Assembly: GCF_021347895.1 (NCBI RefSeq)
Contig: NC_067134.1
Location: 25,878,347-25,942,346, forward strand
From: Acanthochromis polyacanthus
Lineage: Eukaryota > Chordata > Actinopteri > Pomacentridae
Direction: 5' to 3'
DNA: 64,000 nt
The first letter of the stretch is position 1; each line of letters opens with the position of its first letter. Below the pieces are notes generated by a model. It made no database searches. It was not told the DNA's origin and saw nothing but the letters and a program-made list of their open reading frames with translations. The translations under genes and the position numbers were made by a program. Of this stretch, positions 13,155 through 24,800 are shown in pieces.

Positions 13155-14355
13155 CAATATCATTATTTTCTGTGTATACAATGGATTGGACACAAACTGT
13201 ACAGTGCAGACAAACTGTTTGCATAATATGTATGTAAAGGTAACTGTACATTTACTGACAGACAGAATAATCTCCTTTAAGGTGAGCACCAGTCTCAGTC
13301 TGCTTTTGGCTCATTGCTGGCAGGGTTTGCACTCGGAAGATGCAACAGGTGGTCATTTTATTTAGTCCATCTGCACACATTAGTGTAAATAATTCTAACT
13401 TTGCAGACAAACGTACACTTATTATGGGATGTCCAATAATTCTAGACATTAATTTCTGTAAACCCTACAAGTGTCCTACCCTGTATTGGAGACAAAACCT
13501 GGAAATTAAATTCCAGCAAGCAAAAAGATTTGTTACATGAAGTATGCTGAGAATGAAATGCCGGCGATTTAAGGAAAAAACTGCATCAAGCAGGTTAGCT
13601 AACGCCGAGGAGGATCTTTTTCATTAAAGTCAATACAAACCTGAGTTGAGGTTGTTTGATTGGGACGGTTATTAACTGACTAAATGAAATGGATGCAGCA
13701 AAGTAGCAGCCGTGATGAGAACTGGTGGAAGATTCTAAATGCAAATAAAGGTGTTCCAGTGCTTCCTTCACTGTAGAATACACCGGTCCGTCCTTCACAA
13801 AAGGAAACGATGCTGTCCAACAATTCCTTGGGGCAGCAGCATTTGAAAACAAAGCTCCATTCACAGCAGAGGCGTGTTAACAGCCACCGCTGCACGACGA
13901 CCTCTGGAAGTGGCTGGTTTTGTCCCCACAGATTCTCCTTCACGCCTTTCCTTGAATTCATGAAAGTCAAGGAAAAATGTTAAGTAAAAAAAGTGATTTT
14001 TCAAACATGGTTCCTGATTGGCTCCACGTGCCACAACCCAGTGGGTGATTGAAAAAGAAAAATCTGCTCAATCTTTAATGGAAAAGATCCTCCGAGTCTA
14101 TTGTGTTTTTGATGCTCTACACCTCCTCAACATGATTTCCGTGTCTAAAATGATTGTCTGCCATATTTTCAAGACCATTACACAGTAATCGGGAACAGCT
14201 TCCTCTTTTTTTAACGTCCAAAATAACTTCCTGAGCTCAAAGAAGCAGCAAAAGAGAGCAAACAAATTCCTTGTTTTTGTTTCTTAGCCGACAGAATTAA
14301 GTATTCATGCTTAACTGTGGAGGTATTTTAAGTGAGACATGAATTAGTTTTTAGT
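13155..14355. other. Non-repetitive sequence, possible minus-strand 3' UTR
   Basis: This stretch lacks recognisable repeats and sits immediately 5' (on the minus strand) of the AATAAA at 13149. No coding exon was found in it. Confidence 0.3.
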
Positions 14356-14791
14356 AATCCTGTTGTCCTCATTTGTGGGCACCAAAAAGTATAGTTTCCT
14401 TGTCTGAAAAAAATCCAAAAATTCAATAAAAAAAATCCCCAAATTTGTCAGGAAAATTCTTGTCAATACTGTCAAAAAGAATCTTCCAAAAAAATCTAAA
14501 AATATCTAAAGTGATCACATATATATCAGTAAAACTCCTGATATTTCCTTTAAGAACATTCACATAAAAATCAACCAAAATCCAGCGAAATTCGCTGGAT
14601 TTTGGTTGATTTTTATGTGAATGTTCTTAAAGAAACATTTTTAAACATTTCTTTTTTCCACCAAAAAATGTTCAAAGATTTCCTGAAAATGTGGACATCA
14701 GAAGTTTCTCTGTGAAAAAATATATTTTTTTTTTCCGCTTTTTCAAACTAAAACGGGCCAATGTTGCCCCTCAGGAGGACACGAGGGTTAA
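14356..14791 (-). mobile_element. TTAACCCTC-ended piggyBac-like MITE, copy B
   Basis: It lies in reverse orientation and ends GGAGGACACGAGGGTTAA at the right. At its centre is a perfect palindrome with 42-nt arms (14548-14589 and 14591-14632) around a single A, built on CCAAAATCCAGCGAA. Confidence 0.75.
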
Positions 14792-15241
14792 GTCATTTCG
14801 ACACATTTTTCCTTTGCGTTGTTATTGCAGTGATGGATGATGACGGAAAACAGTTTGTCTTGTAGGTTGTTTCTAATGCCATGGCAAGCAAATGAAAAAT
14901 ATGTTTGCGCCGTAGCGTCTCTGCTCGTGCAAACCGTTGTCAGGAATGAGCCAGAGGCAGAGTTTCACTGGTGCTACGCTGTAAATGTTTGTTTTGAAAA
15001 CACATTTCCTACATTACCACATGCATTAGCCCCCCATCATCCTTCCTCTTTTAAAATCCATGCAACAAGTGGGAAACAGTCCAAACGGAGAGAGGAGGAG
15101 AAAAGAGGAGGTGGGAATAAGTTCTCTGGCTGCATGATTACACAATGAGCAGAGAGCAAAAGCTAGCATAGTTACAGTGAACAGAAGATTGGGGATCAAA
15201 GGATAATTGAAAAGTAAAATAGGATGAAGAGTGTGTATCTG

Positions 15242-15274
<33 letters not shown>

Positions 15275-16641
15275 ATGAGAGTGTTGGTAGGAAGAAACAG
15301 CTGGGAGGAGAGCGCGTTTACTGTCTCGTTTCAGATTCGGATGTAATAAGGCAGTCTTTTGTAAGAGGAATAAAGTGGAACGGGGAAAAGAATCGGCAAA
15401 GAAAACCTGAGGGAGACGAGCTACATCATGAGTGCAGTGCCGACCATTCCACGTTCCTGTGTCTAAAGTGCACCTGCACTGAGGTGGTCGGGGCCACCAA
15501 AGCTTTTTTTTTTTTGTCTTATTATGTCTTGTGTCCATTTTGTGCCTTCTCGTTGAGAGCTACAGTTCATGCAGGACAGAGTAAGATGGCTACATGTGTA
15601 CCTGCCAGAGGAACAGGAGTGGTGCTCGTGCGTGGAAATTAAAAGTGACCCATGTTGTCGTGATTGCTCGCTTGTAATTAAATCAGCCGCTCCCTTCCTG
15701 TGCAGAGCTCGCCGTTAGATATTTCATAATTGTAGGCCTGGTACCTGGCTAACCACCAGTGGAGGGAAATCTCTCAGGAGACGCTGACAGTAATTGTGCC
15801 TTCGCTGTTTGAACCGGGAGCTGTGATTACCAGCCTGGAAACACGACTGCAGCACCGTCTTTGGTCAGTAGCCAGGAAACCGGGCCCTTTTTCTCTGGCC
15901 TCAGCCGTCATTAATTCTCGAGCACGTCCCACAGATCTTTAATAGTTGCTTTCACAGGATGGGAACCCCACTGCTAACCTAACAAGCTGGGCTCTCTGAA
16001 TGGGAAAAGATTTGACGCCTTTGTTAGGTTGATCTCTTTCCTCTGCCGGCAGTGTGGGACAAATGAGCTGCTTGATAATAAAGAACCAACTGTATCTCCT
16101 GACGCAACAAAAGCATCGTCCTTTACGGTGGGATTCATTCCTGGTGGACACGGGCAGCTGAGACAACACGTTAAAAAAGGAGTTTACAGACCTGATTGTC
16201 AGGGTTTATTTTCTACTTTCTTTTTTGCTAGCAACCCCTAGTGTGACACAACATGAAGTCAATAAATGTTACATCCACATTTCTTTGACGCGAGACGAGC
16301 ACAACATCTTCCTCATCAACATTAGACAGAACAGAGCCGAAGTCAAATCGCTCTGAGGATTGGGAGATCTCGGGTAAACCCTGCCGGATCCCAGGAAGGC
16401 CGAGTGTTTAACACGAATCTACAGCCGTCCCGGATCTCACATCTCCAGCTCGGCTGAGGATGAGAGGCACTCACACAGTTAGCAAATGTCTTTTTTTTTT
16501 TTTTTTCCTCAATAAATCTCTTTTTTTCTGATGATTCAACATCTGGAATATATTTCACAAGTACCTGCAGATTATCAGCATCACGATCAGAACACTTTAA
16601 AGGCTAAATTCGGATCTTTTTTCCCTCTTTCGAAACAGCAT
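14792..16641. other. Non-coding with one GT tract; possible conserved element
   Basis: A GT tract lies at 15243-15272. 15660-15930 has TAAT-rich, homopolymer-poor sequence of the kind seen in conserved non-coding elements near fgf14, but conservation cannot be judged from one genome. Confidence 0.4.
15243..15272. repeat. (TG)15 microsatellite
   Basis: A 30-bp TG tract. Confidence 0.95.
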
Positions 16642-17125
16642 TTAACCCTCCTGTTGTCCTCAAAAAGCATAGTTTCCTTGTCTGAAAAAAATAAAAAAAT
16701 TCAGCAAAATAATTCCCCAAATTTCTGAAAATTTGCAAAACCTTCAGGAAGAAAATTTCAATAATTCCTCAAAAGGTTTATTTTGAAAAAAATCCCCCAA
16801 ATTTGGCAAGAACGTTCTTGTAAATAATTTTAAAAAATGAGTAAAAATCTTCCAAAAAAAATCCTAAAAATATCTAAAGTGATTCAATATGTATCTGTAA
16901 AACTTCCAATATTTTCTGGAAGAACATTCACAAAAAAAATCAACCAAAATCCAGCGAATTTCGCTGGATTTTGGTTGATTTTTTTTGTGAATGTTCTTCA
17001 GAAACATTTCTAACATTTCTATTTTTCCACCAAAAACTGTTTCACTGTGAAAATATACATTTTTCCCCACATTTTCAAACTTTAAAACGTGTCGATTTTG
17101 ACCCACAGGATGACACGAGGGTTAA
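16642..17125 (-). mobile_element. TTAACCCTC-ended piggyBac-like MITE, copy C (complete)
   Basis: It is bounded by TTAA on both sides (16642-16645 and 17122-17125), with termini TTAACCCTCCTGTTGTCC and GGATGACACGAGGGTTAA. The central hairpin GAACATTC..CCAGCGAA/TTCGCTGG..GAATGTTC is present at about 16921-17000. Confidence 0.8.
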
Positions 17126-18580
17126 GGGCCACATCACGTTGGACAGATTCATGTAATGTGGCGGACATCTTTCAACGCAAAGGCACCGAGCAGCTAACGA
17201 AGGAGAGAAAAATGTTGTGTATGAGAGGAAAAAAACGGAGAAATGTCAATTAGAAACACTGTGATCTGTCTGGTGTTTTCACAGTCGACTGTACGACACA
17301 TTACAGCGTCGTTTCACCTGCTGCGTTACCTGTTGCCGAGGCTGGGGAGGCCAGCGCTCGTTTGATAAAAGACCCGCGAATTTATCGGGTAGCCTTTTGT
17401 CTCGTCGCTCTTTTGTAGTCGTGGTAAAATCGTCGGAAGGTCGTTCATCCTCGGCGTACAGGACGGCGTTTCAATCGTGAGATTAAAATGCAGAGCGGCT
17501 GCTTTGCCCAAAATCTGCAGCGAGAGAGATGCACAGTGTCTGTTTTCATCGATTAAAAAGCTGCTGTTGTCCTGAGCCTGACAGAATCTATTAATTTGCG
17601 TCCGCCTCGTTGTCGTTAATTTGAAGTGTGGGATCACAGTATTAACATCTCCTCAGCGATATGAGCGACTACTGCTGGAACTTCTTCGGGAGTTAATTGG
17701 CGTCTCGTCCTGCTGTCAAGGAGAGATGAGTAAACAGAAAAGTCTGGGCGCCGAACAGGATTCGAGTCCACAACAGATTGCTGACTGTCACAGTGAGAGG
17801 GCGAAGCACGGGAATCTATTTGGTTTCATTTCTTTGATTTTCTACCTTGTACTCGAGCTGTCTGCACTAACCCATAGATCAGTGTTTGGATGCGACGACA
17901 GCTTTATTCAACACTGTCATCTATGTTTGCTATTTAGTTTGTGGCGGTTTTCTACCAGAAGCCCGTTTTCTAGAGCTTTTAAGTAAACTAAACGTATTTT
18001 ATAGGCCATTATGTCGGTCAATGTAAAGCCACTATGGGTAATTGTGATCTTCTGACAGTCTACTGACACACAGATCTCCAATCAGTTGTGGAAAGAAACG
18101 ACAAGAACTCAATTTTAGATTCTGATTTTACATTTTAAAAGTCAGAGGATAAGCCTTTGTCTCGTTTCATATGAGATGGAAGAACCTCCACCAAAGTCCG
18201 ATTTGACCTCTAAACGTCTCAAAGGGTGTCTTTTAAATACTTTTGGAGGCAAATGTTGGAGAAAAATCAGAAAAATTAAGATAGACTTATGCTGCAGAAC
18301 TTCTCCTATTTACTACCTTCTTTTATCTTGCATCCCTTTGAAGGCGTGCACGACCCTTAGATTGAAACCTGTTGAACTAAGCTTTGAAACTGCAAGTAAA
18401 GCAGCTAAAACTACCTTCAGATTGAGCAGGTGCAAATGCATATCTGCACAGTGAAGCATTGAGGCTCTAACACTTTAAAAATCTTAAATAGAGGCATACA
18501 TACTGGTAAGGTGTGATCATGAAATTCAAAGTCTGCGCCTGGAAAGAGTAAAAGCTGTACCTGAGTACATATAATTGTTA
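17126..18580. other. Non-coding, nothing recognised
   Basis: Mixed sequence without recognised repeats. The open frame at 17621-17986 has no family resemblance. Confidence 0.5.
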
Positions 18581-18584
18581 GACT

Positions 18585-18950
18585 TTTCAATTTTTTGTAC
18601 AATGTTCTTGCCAATTTCAACAACTTTTTCATCAGCTTGGATCGTTTCTCCTCATTTCGGATCATTTTCAAGTCATTTAGGACAAATTTCATGTCATTCT
18701 GGACTAATTTTCTGCAATTATGGATAATTTTCAAGTCATTTTGGTCAACTTTTGAGTCATTTTGAACAAGTTTTCAGTCATTTTGGGCAATTTTTGATTC
18801 ATTTTCATAAAGTTTTATGTCGGCTTGGATCGTTTCTCATCATTTTGGATAATATTTGTGTCTTTGGGATAATTTCCCAGTCATTTAGGACAAATTTAAT
18901 GTCATTCTGGACTAATTTTCCGTAAATATGAATCATTTTCAAGTCATTCT
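18585..18950. repeat. GTCATTTTGGAC-type tandem array
   Basis: Tandem units of about 25-70 bp carry AAGTCATTTTGGACAA, CATGTCATTCTGGACTAATT and TATGGATAATTTTCAAGTC. The same array type occurs at 42661-43440, in both places directly beside a GGGTCA..AATTG TIR element. Confidence 0.75.
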
Positions 18951-19160
18951 GGGCAGGTTAATATATAATTGCGGGACTTTTTGTAACATAGTTGACATTT
19001 TAGTGATATCCAGTCATTTTTTATTCATCAGTGATTGTTTCCATAATAAATAATTCTGGAATTTGTAAAGACATGATCATAATGAGCATTTACTTTGAGT
19101 AAAAATGTACGCAAGATATATCCCATGGACTTCAAAAGTCCCTCAACTATATATTGACCC
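18951..19160. mobile_element. TIR element, GGGTCA..AATTG family, copy 2 (210 bp)
   Basis: The left end is GTTAATATATAATTGCGGGA and the right end is AGTCCCTCAACTATATATTG followed by ACCC, an inverted pair. Internal ATTTGTAAAGACATGATCAT is shared with copies at 4354 and 43441. Confidence 0.65.
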
Positions 19161-19173
19161 ACCTGATTTAAAT

Positions 19174-19680
19174 TTAAGCCATGCAGCAGTTCACTGTTTC
19201 AAGTACTCCTGCCACGTTTGTAACGCTTTCTGGAACTCGTGGTCTTGAAGCACCATCTGCACTGTCAAAAAAGTGATCCCTGAACTTGAATTTCACTTTG
19301 AGGAAGAAGTTACAAAGCTCTAGATCTGGTGTGAGTGGGAAGCTACGATTGTGTCGGTGCTGCAAAAAAAAAAAAAAAAAAAAAGTCCAGTGCCTTTTCA
19401 ACACGTTGTGAGTGGGCACGTCTTGGCACAACGGCACAGTTCAGGTTGTTTGCACCAAATGTTCGTCCTTAGACGCCTCAGGACGTTACAGTGGAACTCT
19501 GCTTTGACAGCCCGATCCTTGGGGACGAATTCCCGGTGCACAACCATGCGAATGCCAAACAGAGCCGTGAGCATCCTGATTTTCTTCAATCTTTAAGACT
19601 GCCGAAGACTATTTGTAGCCGTCGTCACAACTCCCATCGCCAATGATGAGCCTCGACATAAATGTTGGGTTTGTTGGACA
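19174..19680 (-). pseudogene. Mariner-like (Mos1-type) transposase remnant
   Basis: On the minus strand, frames read VVHREFVPKDRAVKAEFHCN and then, in another frame past a poly(A)/T interruption, LTPDLELCNFFLKVKFKFRD. These correspond to the mariner transposase region between the second and third catalytic Asp, including the YSPDLAPCDFFLFPKLK-type motif, here with the expected catalytic D replaced by N. A run of about 23 A (19363-19384 on plus), frameshifts and stops show the copy is dead. It lies just outside TIR element copy 2 and abuts MITE copy D. Confidence 0.7.
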
Positions 19681-19734
19681 CAGAATTTGAAGTGTGCTCT
19701 CCATGCAAGTGGAATAAGACTCCCATTGAGCGTT

Positions 19735-20272
19735 TTAACCCTCGTGTCGTCCTGCGGGTCAAAATTGACCCGTTTTAAAGTTTGAAAATGTGGAAAAAAT
19801 ACATATTTTCACAGTGAAACTTCTGATGTCCACATTTTCAACATTTTTCGGAATCTTTGAACATTTTTTGGTGGAAAAAAATGTTAGTTTCTAGAGAACA
19901 TTTATATAAAAATCAACCAAAATCAAGCGAATTTTGCTGGATTTTTGTTGATTTTTATGTAAATATTCTGAAAGAAAATATTACAGGTTTCACTGATAAA
20001 TATGTAACAACTAGATATTTTTAGGGTTTTTTTTTTTTGGAAGATTTTACCTATTTTTTGAAAACATTTACAAGAATTTTCTTGCCACATTTGGGGGATT
20101 TTTTAAAACAAAACCTTAAATGGAAAATTTAAAGTACTTACTGGAATTGTCTTCCTGAAAATTTTGCAAATTTTCAGAAATTTGCGGATTTTTTTTGCTG
20201 AATTTTTTTTTTTTTTCAGACAAGGAAGCAATATTTTTTAGTGTCCGTAAACGAGGACAGCAGGAGGGTTAA
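19735..20272 (+). mobile_element. TTAACCCTC-ended piggyBac-like MITE, copy D (complete)
   Basis: It is bounded by TTAA at 19735-19738 and 20269-20272. It opens TTAACCCTCGTGTCGTCCTG and closes GGACAGCAGGAGGGTTAA, with the central hairpin at about 19908-19965. Confidence 0.8.
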
Positions 20273-21744
20273 ATGTGGCAGGAGCACTGGGAGTGGGGCA
20301 TCACTGCACAACTCAAATTAGTCCCTGGAGCAATCTATGTTGCTTTTGACACTTATATTTTACAGCTGATATTCAAACATGAGACTTTCACTGGATTAAT
20401 ACAGTTTTAATTTCATAGACGATCTGAATGCTTCCACTGCTCCTGGAGACCTGCGGCAGAACATCATCGTCCAACCGGATTAGAAGGGCTTTTGGCTTCT
20501 AAGGAATCAGCAGACCAATGAAAACAGTCAAAAAAGAGGATCAAATTTTACTCATAGTGGCTCTGACATCATTTACCCTGTGTTCACTTACCCTCATTCC
20601 TACCTAAGTCCTCGGGAAGGCAGCGGAAGTAAAGTCCTCACGACTGAGGACACCATCTGCATTCAACCTCCTTCTACGATATCTGCTACTCTATGTAAAC
20701 ACTGACTGCTACCATGCCTCCTATGACTCTCCGCGTTGCTACAAACAGGGAATCTGTGGAAATCGTGGCGTTTTCGGCACACCGATTCGAGCAACCTGAT
20801 GCCAAAGCGCTTCGTTCGTCGACTGATCTCCTCCTCTCCTGAGCTACACTTGTGTCCGTGACGTGGAAACCATGGCAACTTGACGGGAAAGTAAAACAGA
20901 AACTAAAATCAGGTTCGTATCTGTACAACAACGTAGCTCGATCATCATTAGTGCTTTGTGGGTGCAGAGTAATAAGTAACAGACAGATAGTCATACTGAA
21001 AGGTCAGACATGCTTGAAGCTATGCGGTCTCAAATCTTTCAAACATATATGATCAAACTGAGGGGAGATCTACAGGTGTGTTTACCTTTTGCACTTCATT
21101 GTCAGCTTAGTACAGAACATCCTGTGCCAAATCCTGATCGATCGATGACTAAGCATCCTCTGACTCATTGGTGTTTAAAGTATTCTCCTCGCCTGATGTT
21201 TGCTGATGTTTTTAATCTGCTCTTTATTTACTCTGAGATCGAATCCGAGTGGTCGATTTTGGGTGGGGTGGGAGGGTGGATGTGTGCGGATGTGGCCACC
21301 GGCGAGCGAGCGTACCTGGGAACAGAAAACAGTGCTATCAGGAGGGAAACGTGGGGCCTCTTACAGTCTCACAGATTGTCACAGAAAAATACCGGTGAGG
21401 ATGGCGTTTTTTTTTTTTCTCAGATTTTCGTTTGTTTCGTTAATATTCTCAAGAAGTCCTTTCGTCTCCCATGCGAGGTCACGCCACTGTCCCAGTTCAA
21501 AAATATCTGGCCGGCACTGACCTGACTTTATCGTCTTCTTTCGGTCCCTGCGGCCTCCCCGACGCCAGATCTGTCCAATAGGGAGGGAGGAGAGGCGGGA
21601 CGTCGCGGCCCCACTGCTGACCAGTCAGAACTGAAGCCGTTTGTTTTGTTACCTTTTAGTTGCAGTTTTTGTTGTTTGAGAGCGCAGCAGTGGGGCGAGT
21701 CCGAGGCTTGTCCAGCCAGGGGTGGGCTAAAAAGAGGGGTGGGG
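20273..21744 (-). other. fgf14: Probable fgf14 3' UTR and immediate downstream sequence
   Basis: No repeat was recognised between the stop codon and 20273. The first 200 nt after the stop are GC-rich. The UTR length depends on which poly(A) signal is used (21223 is the nearest AATAAA). Confidence 0.4.
21223..21228 (-). terminator. Candidate proximal poly(A) signal of fgf14
   Basis: A canonical AATAAA on the minus strand lies about 520 nt beyond the stop codon and would give a short 3' UTR. No strong downstream GU-rich element was recognised. Confidence 0.3.
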
Positions 21745-21893
21745 TTATGTCTCCTCCTTGTCGGGTTTGTTGACTGGTTTGCCGCCGTTCATGACCACCG
21801 GTTCGCTGGTTGTGCTTTTGGAGGGCGGGCACACGGCGAGCTTAGGCACCGCCTCTCCTACGTCGTGCAACGAAGGCTCTCGGTACATCGCAA
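21745..21893 (-). CDS. fgf14: fgf14 coding exon 5 with stop codon (residues 203-251)
   Basis: The acceptor is CTTCTAG|TTGCGATG. Translation starts [18 protein letters not shown] and ends with [14 protein letters not shown] followed by TAA at 21747-21745. The [11 protein letters not shown] motif identifies an FHF last exon, and the NGGKPVNK ending points to FGF14. Relative to the mammalian tail as I recall it, the segment [18 protein letters not shown] is diverged and slightly longer. Confidence 0.95.
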
Positions 21894-24800
21894 CTAGAAG
21901 GGGATGGAGGATGAAGAAGATGTGTTAATATTAACGCTTTCAGAAAACGGCATTTAAAAGAAGTAATCTAAACCAGGGGTGTCAAACTCGATTTAGTTCA
22001 GGGGTCCCATTCAGCCCAATATGGTCTGAAGTGGGCCGTAAAATCACAGTATAACAACAGATAAATACCCACGACTCCAAAGTGTTCCTTTGTTTTAGTG
22101 CCAAAAAGTACAATTCTGAAAATGTTCACATTTAAAGTGAAACAAAAAAACAGGACAAAATATTACAAAAATGAGACACAAAACAACAAAAAAGAGACAA
22201 AGTAGACAAAAAGTTACAAAGCGACAAAAACGAGAGAAGACAACACAAATGAGGCAAAAAATGACAAAAGCGAGGCAAAATGACAAAAAGTAGACAACAC
22301 AAGCAAGACAAGTCAGACAAAAAACAACAAAAACAAAAAAATTCCAAAAATGAGACACAAATTGATAAAAACAAGACACGAAACAACAAAAAAAGAAACA
22401 AATGACACGAAATAAAACAGAAAAGAGACAAAAAATTAGATCTAAAAGTTACAAAGCCACAAAACGAGACGGAAAACTACGCAAATGACACAAACGAGAC
22501 CAAAAATTACAAAAGCAAGAAACAAAATAACAAAAAAGTACAACACGAGCGAGACAAAAGTCAGACAAAAAAAACCCGAAACAAAAACACAATATTTCAA
22601 AAAATGAAACACAAAATGACAAAAGAACAATGCGCAATCTAGTGTCTTACTTGTCATGGTCCAGAAATTATTTTAAATTTATAATTTTACAAATTTACAA
22701 TCTGCAGTTAATGTCTTCTGTGTAATTTTTACACTTTGAGGGCCGGATTGGACCCTCTGGAGGGCCGGTTTTGGCCCGTGAGCCGCATGTTTGACACCCC
22801 CGATCGGAACCAAAAGCGTTACCTTCTATAGGTTTAGGCAGGAAGTGTGCAGCTGGTTTGGTCTTCTTGACCCTGTTGCCCTTCATGGCCTGTCCCTCCT
22901 TGTTGAGGCCCAGAAACCAGGCCCGACCCGACTCCTTCTGCCTGTAGAGCATCGAGCTGTAGATCACATAGTAGTTCTCGAACACCGACTCCTTAAACTT
23001 ACACTCTGCTGTAAACAGTTCCTGAGGAGACACACAGACACATAAAGAATCGATTGTATTTATTGTTTGACGAGTTTCCGGTTTTTCTCCGCTGACAAAT
23101 TAAACAGTGATCTGACTGATTGCCAGGGTGAGAAAACGCTCGTGCACCGCGTAGACCTGAAGAAACAGTAAACAGACACTGATGAAATAGTTGGAGGCAT
23201 AATTGCATCTCCACAGGACGCTGGGATCACCTGCTCAGTGAGAAAATTCATTTACAAATCCATTATTTTCTCCTTTTAATTCAAGAGAAATAAAGAAACA
23301 CACCCAAACAAAACATTTTCTTTGTTTTTAATAAATACGTCCATCAATACAGAGCGGGGAACTGCAGCAATATTAATGTTTTATTGGGCACAATTTATTG
23401 TGTATCTATTTTCTACTTCAATTTTAATCATTTTCTGTTATTTGTTTGTATAGACAGATTCAAAGTTAGTGTCATCTGTGACGAGAAAGATCATGGTTTA
23501 ACTGTGAAATAGTTTTTCTCTGAGATATTATCGCAAATTGAGTATGTGTTAATGCAAAAAAGACATTTTAGCTGCTGATACTTGTTTTGTTGACATCAGG
23601 GTGGGAACCCCAGAGTAAATCATAATATTTATCACGATGCAATATCTGTGCAGCTGCAGGATAAAAAATACCAAAAAAAAAACAGGAATTATCTATTTAT
23701 TTACTACATTCTGGTGTCGGCGAATGTTTGATTTGTCATTATTATTCAATTTTAATGACATATCAGTTCAGTTATTTGCTAGTTTATTCTTCTTCACTGC
23801 TAGTTAGTTAGCTTCATTTGATAATCATCCAGACAATTCCATGTTATCCGTGAAAACCCCCACTTTTATCCATGTGCTAGCATAACTGCACAAGGGTTTT
23901 CTAATCATCAATTAGCCAATTAGCTAACGCAATGTAGCATTAGCACACAGGAGTGATGGTTGCTGGAAATGTTCCTCTGTACCCCTATGGAGATATTCCA
24001 TGAAACATTTCCAGCTAGAATAGTCATTAACCGCACTAACAATGTCTAGACTTGATTTCTGATTCATTTATTGTTATATTTAATTTCTAAGTGACCCCAA
24101 ACTAGTGCAGTCATGAACTAGTGACCCTGCCATGTCAAACTTGTTGCTTGGAGTGCTTTTACGTTTTAAAATAATATTGATATTTGGCAGCAGTGTATCG
24201 ATAATTAATCACAGGAGGATGTGATACGATATAAAACCATAATGCTATTTTGTCGCACCCCTTAATTGATATTATCTGGCTCAGAAATCCATGATGGAAT
24301 CCTCGGGCGAAGCTGGAATGATTTATCTGGAGTGGCATCTGATATTGTAACATAAAAAAAAACAAAACGGAAAGTTGGCGTATCGACCACAAACAGACAT
24401 GTAGGGGATGCACAGCAGTGACTGGACGATGCACTGCTCCAGCTCATGTCGCTCTCCGTATGCACACCAACAACAAACTAAACAGATACAAAAAAAAAAA
24501 AAGCAGATTGATTCCGGCGACACAAAGCCCCAAAAGATCCCACCTTCCCACCCACATCAGCTCCACTGTTATGTGTCAGAACTCTTTTCCATGGGTGCCG
24601 GCGCCTCCAGCGGAGCATATTTCAGCGCAGAGACAAGGTGTTATTCTTACTGGGAGAAAAATCGTCTCTCCCTTGCGTCCCCTTGCACTGCCGAGTCCCA
24701 GCATGTACGAAAGGCAGCCCCAGATAAAAACACTCTTCTTTTCAGGGAGGTCACAACCGAGGCAGACTCCAAATTCCAGATTGCGCATCGGTGAGCTGCA

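Noticed and set aside
15026..15538. 170-codon minus-strand frame
   Set aside because: It spans a TG microsatellite and has no recognisable motif; open length alone is not enough in vertebrate intergenic DNA.
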